Below are positions 61,442 through 61,945 of a stretch of 61,945 nt of DNA, in pieces (within the stretch, counting starts at the first letter, position 1; each line of letters begins with the position of its first letter). The position numbers and the translations under genes were made by a program. The stretch comes from Ruminococcus sp. YE282. GTDB taxonomy: Bacteria; Bacillota; Clostridia; Oscillospirales; Acutalibacteraceae. The DNA is taken from assembly GCA_900101355.1 (NCBI GenBank), contig FMUV01000012.1, positions 1 to 61,945 on the forward strand. Direction: 5' to 3'. The notes beneath the pieces are model-generated. The model searched no databases, had not been told where the DNA came from, and saw nothing but the letters and a program-made list of their open reading frames with translations.

Positions 61442-61945
61442 TTATGCTGTTTTCTTTTCTTCGCTGAACACCGTTTCGGAAGTGTTTTGATTCAACTTTT
61501 GTTGTTTCTTCATCTCGTAGCGTTCTTTTCGCATGATACGATTTGCTTCTTCTTTGCATTCCTTGCAGCAATACTTGACATCACTTCTTGTAGCAACGAA
61601 TGATTTACCGCAGTAATTGCAAACTATTTCACGCTTCCGCTTTTCCGATTCTTGCCGACGATAATATTTCGCTCGACATTTTAGAGTGCAGAATAGCGTA
61701 TTAGACATCTTTGATTCAAATGAATTGCCACAACATTTACATTTGAGGGTAAAAGGCTGTCCTACTTTATGCTTGCCCGCTTTCATCAACTGATAGAGTT
61801 CACGGCTCACGATACGGTGACGCTTCATCTGTTCCTGACGCTTGATTTCCTCCGCTGTCAATTCAGGCTCCGGCAAATCAAACTTGCCAATGAAATTAAG
61901 ATAAATCTCTACCTCCTGCACACGGTCGCCATCAACCTTTTCGGG
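61442..61945 (-). CDS. Large serine recombinase, C-terminal part (runs off the window)
   Basis: The frame is open to the window edge (PEKVDGDRVQEVEIYLNFIGKFDLPEPELTAEE...), so the start is outside. The first part resembles the DUF4368 C-terminal region of TnpX-type recombinases; two zinc-finger-like repeats follow, CKCCGNSFESK...FCTLKCRAKYYR and CNYCGKSFVATR...YCCKECKEE. It would integrate and excise the element. Because the catalytic domain is not seen, the call rests on the C-terminus. Confidence 0.6.
   Translation of the reverse strand, partial: PEKVDGDRVQEVEIYLNFIGKFDLPEPELTAEEIKRQEQMKRHRIVSRELYQLMKAGKHKVGQPFTLKCKCCGNSFESKMSNTLFCTLKCRAKYYRRQESEKRKREIVCNYCGKSFVATRSDVKYCCKECKEEANRIMRKERYEMKKQQKLNQNTSETVFSEEKKTA

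Overview
The window looks like a chromosomal segment of a strictly anaerobic, Gram-positive Clostridia gut-type bacterium. I infer the Ruminococcaceae/Oscillospiraceae neighbourhood from gene content and moderately AT-rich base use, not from a database search. Pointers are FabK instead of FabI, a two-subunit PyrDK, a T-box-controlled trp operon, hybrid cluster protein, an NADPH-motif-less thioredoxin reductase, PadR/MarR regulators and a type I-B CRISPR-Cas locus.

Layout. 0.1-1.8 kb: pyrK-pyrD. 1.9-3.2 kb: transglutaminase-like lipoprotein. 3.4-4.0 kb: queT behind a preQ1 riboswitch. 4.2-9.2 kb: trpE-G-D-C-F behind a Trp T-box, without trpB/trpA. 9.4-13.9 kb: small membrane proteins, nitroreductase, a redox operon (trxB-trxA-ohrR-like marR) and DUF421. 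14.0-15.7 kb: hcp interrupted by one in-frame stop. 15.8-16.4 kb: a SAM-clan riboswitch-like leader lacking P4, with a terminator and mutually exclusive antiterminator, in front of an unrecognised 140-aa gene. 16.5-29.1 kb: tRNA-Pro, a HAD protein lacking its nucleophile, an O-antigen-ligase-like protein, Cu/Zn-SOD-like protein, alkaline phosphatase, an HPr-like protein without the active His, queH, and a PadR/ferredoxin-membrane operon. 29.4-34.3 kb: lysC, hom, class A PBP. 35.2-43.3 kb: a fatty-acid synthesis operon fabK-D-G-F-accB-fabZ-accC-D-A.

43.3-46.0 kb looks like remains of a mobile element: hairpin-rich DNA, KTR protein, DUF6544 protein, autoregulated MarR and a doubly stopped XRE gene. 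47.4-55.6 kb is a type I-B cas6-8-7-5-3-4-1-2 locus in decay: cas3 has a 2-nt insertion plus R-to-W in helicase motif VI, cas1 has lost its N-terminal domain, and the array holds only three repeats, the last truncated. 55.8-58.9 kb is a visibly AT-richer island with a PadR regulator, a HAAS-SEDS-like membrane protein, a VanZ-family protein and a secreted protein whose frame breaks at an A7 tract. 59.0-61.9 kb is one end of an integrative mobilizable element: MobA/MobL relaxase with TGG changed to TGA, an RSF1010-like oriT, DUF3847 and the C-terminus of a large serine recombinase.

A family of dispersed intergenic repeats (about 150 bp when full) recurs at least eight times between genes, including inside the trp and fab operons. 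The preQ1 leader with queT and the distant queH point to queuosine salvage and synthesis. Strong TTGACA-N17-TATAAT promoters can be placed to the base for several units.
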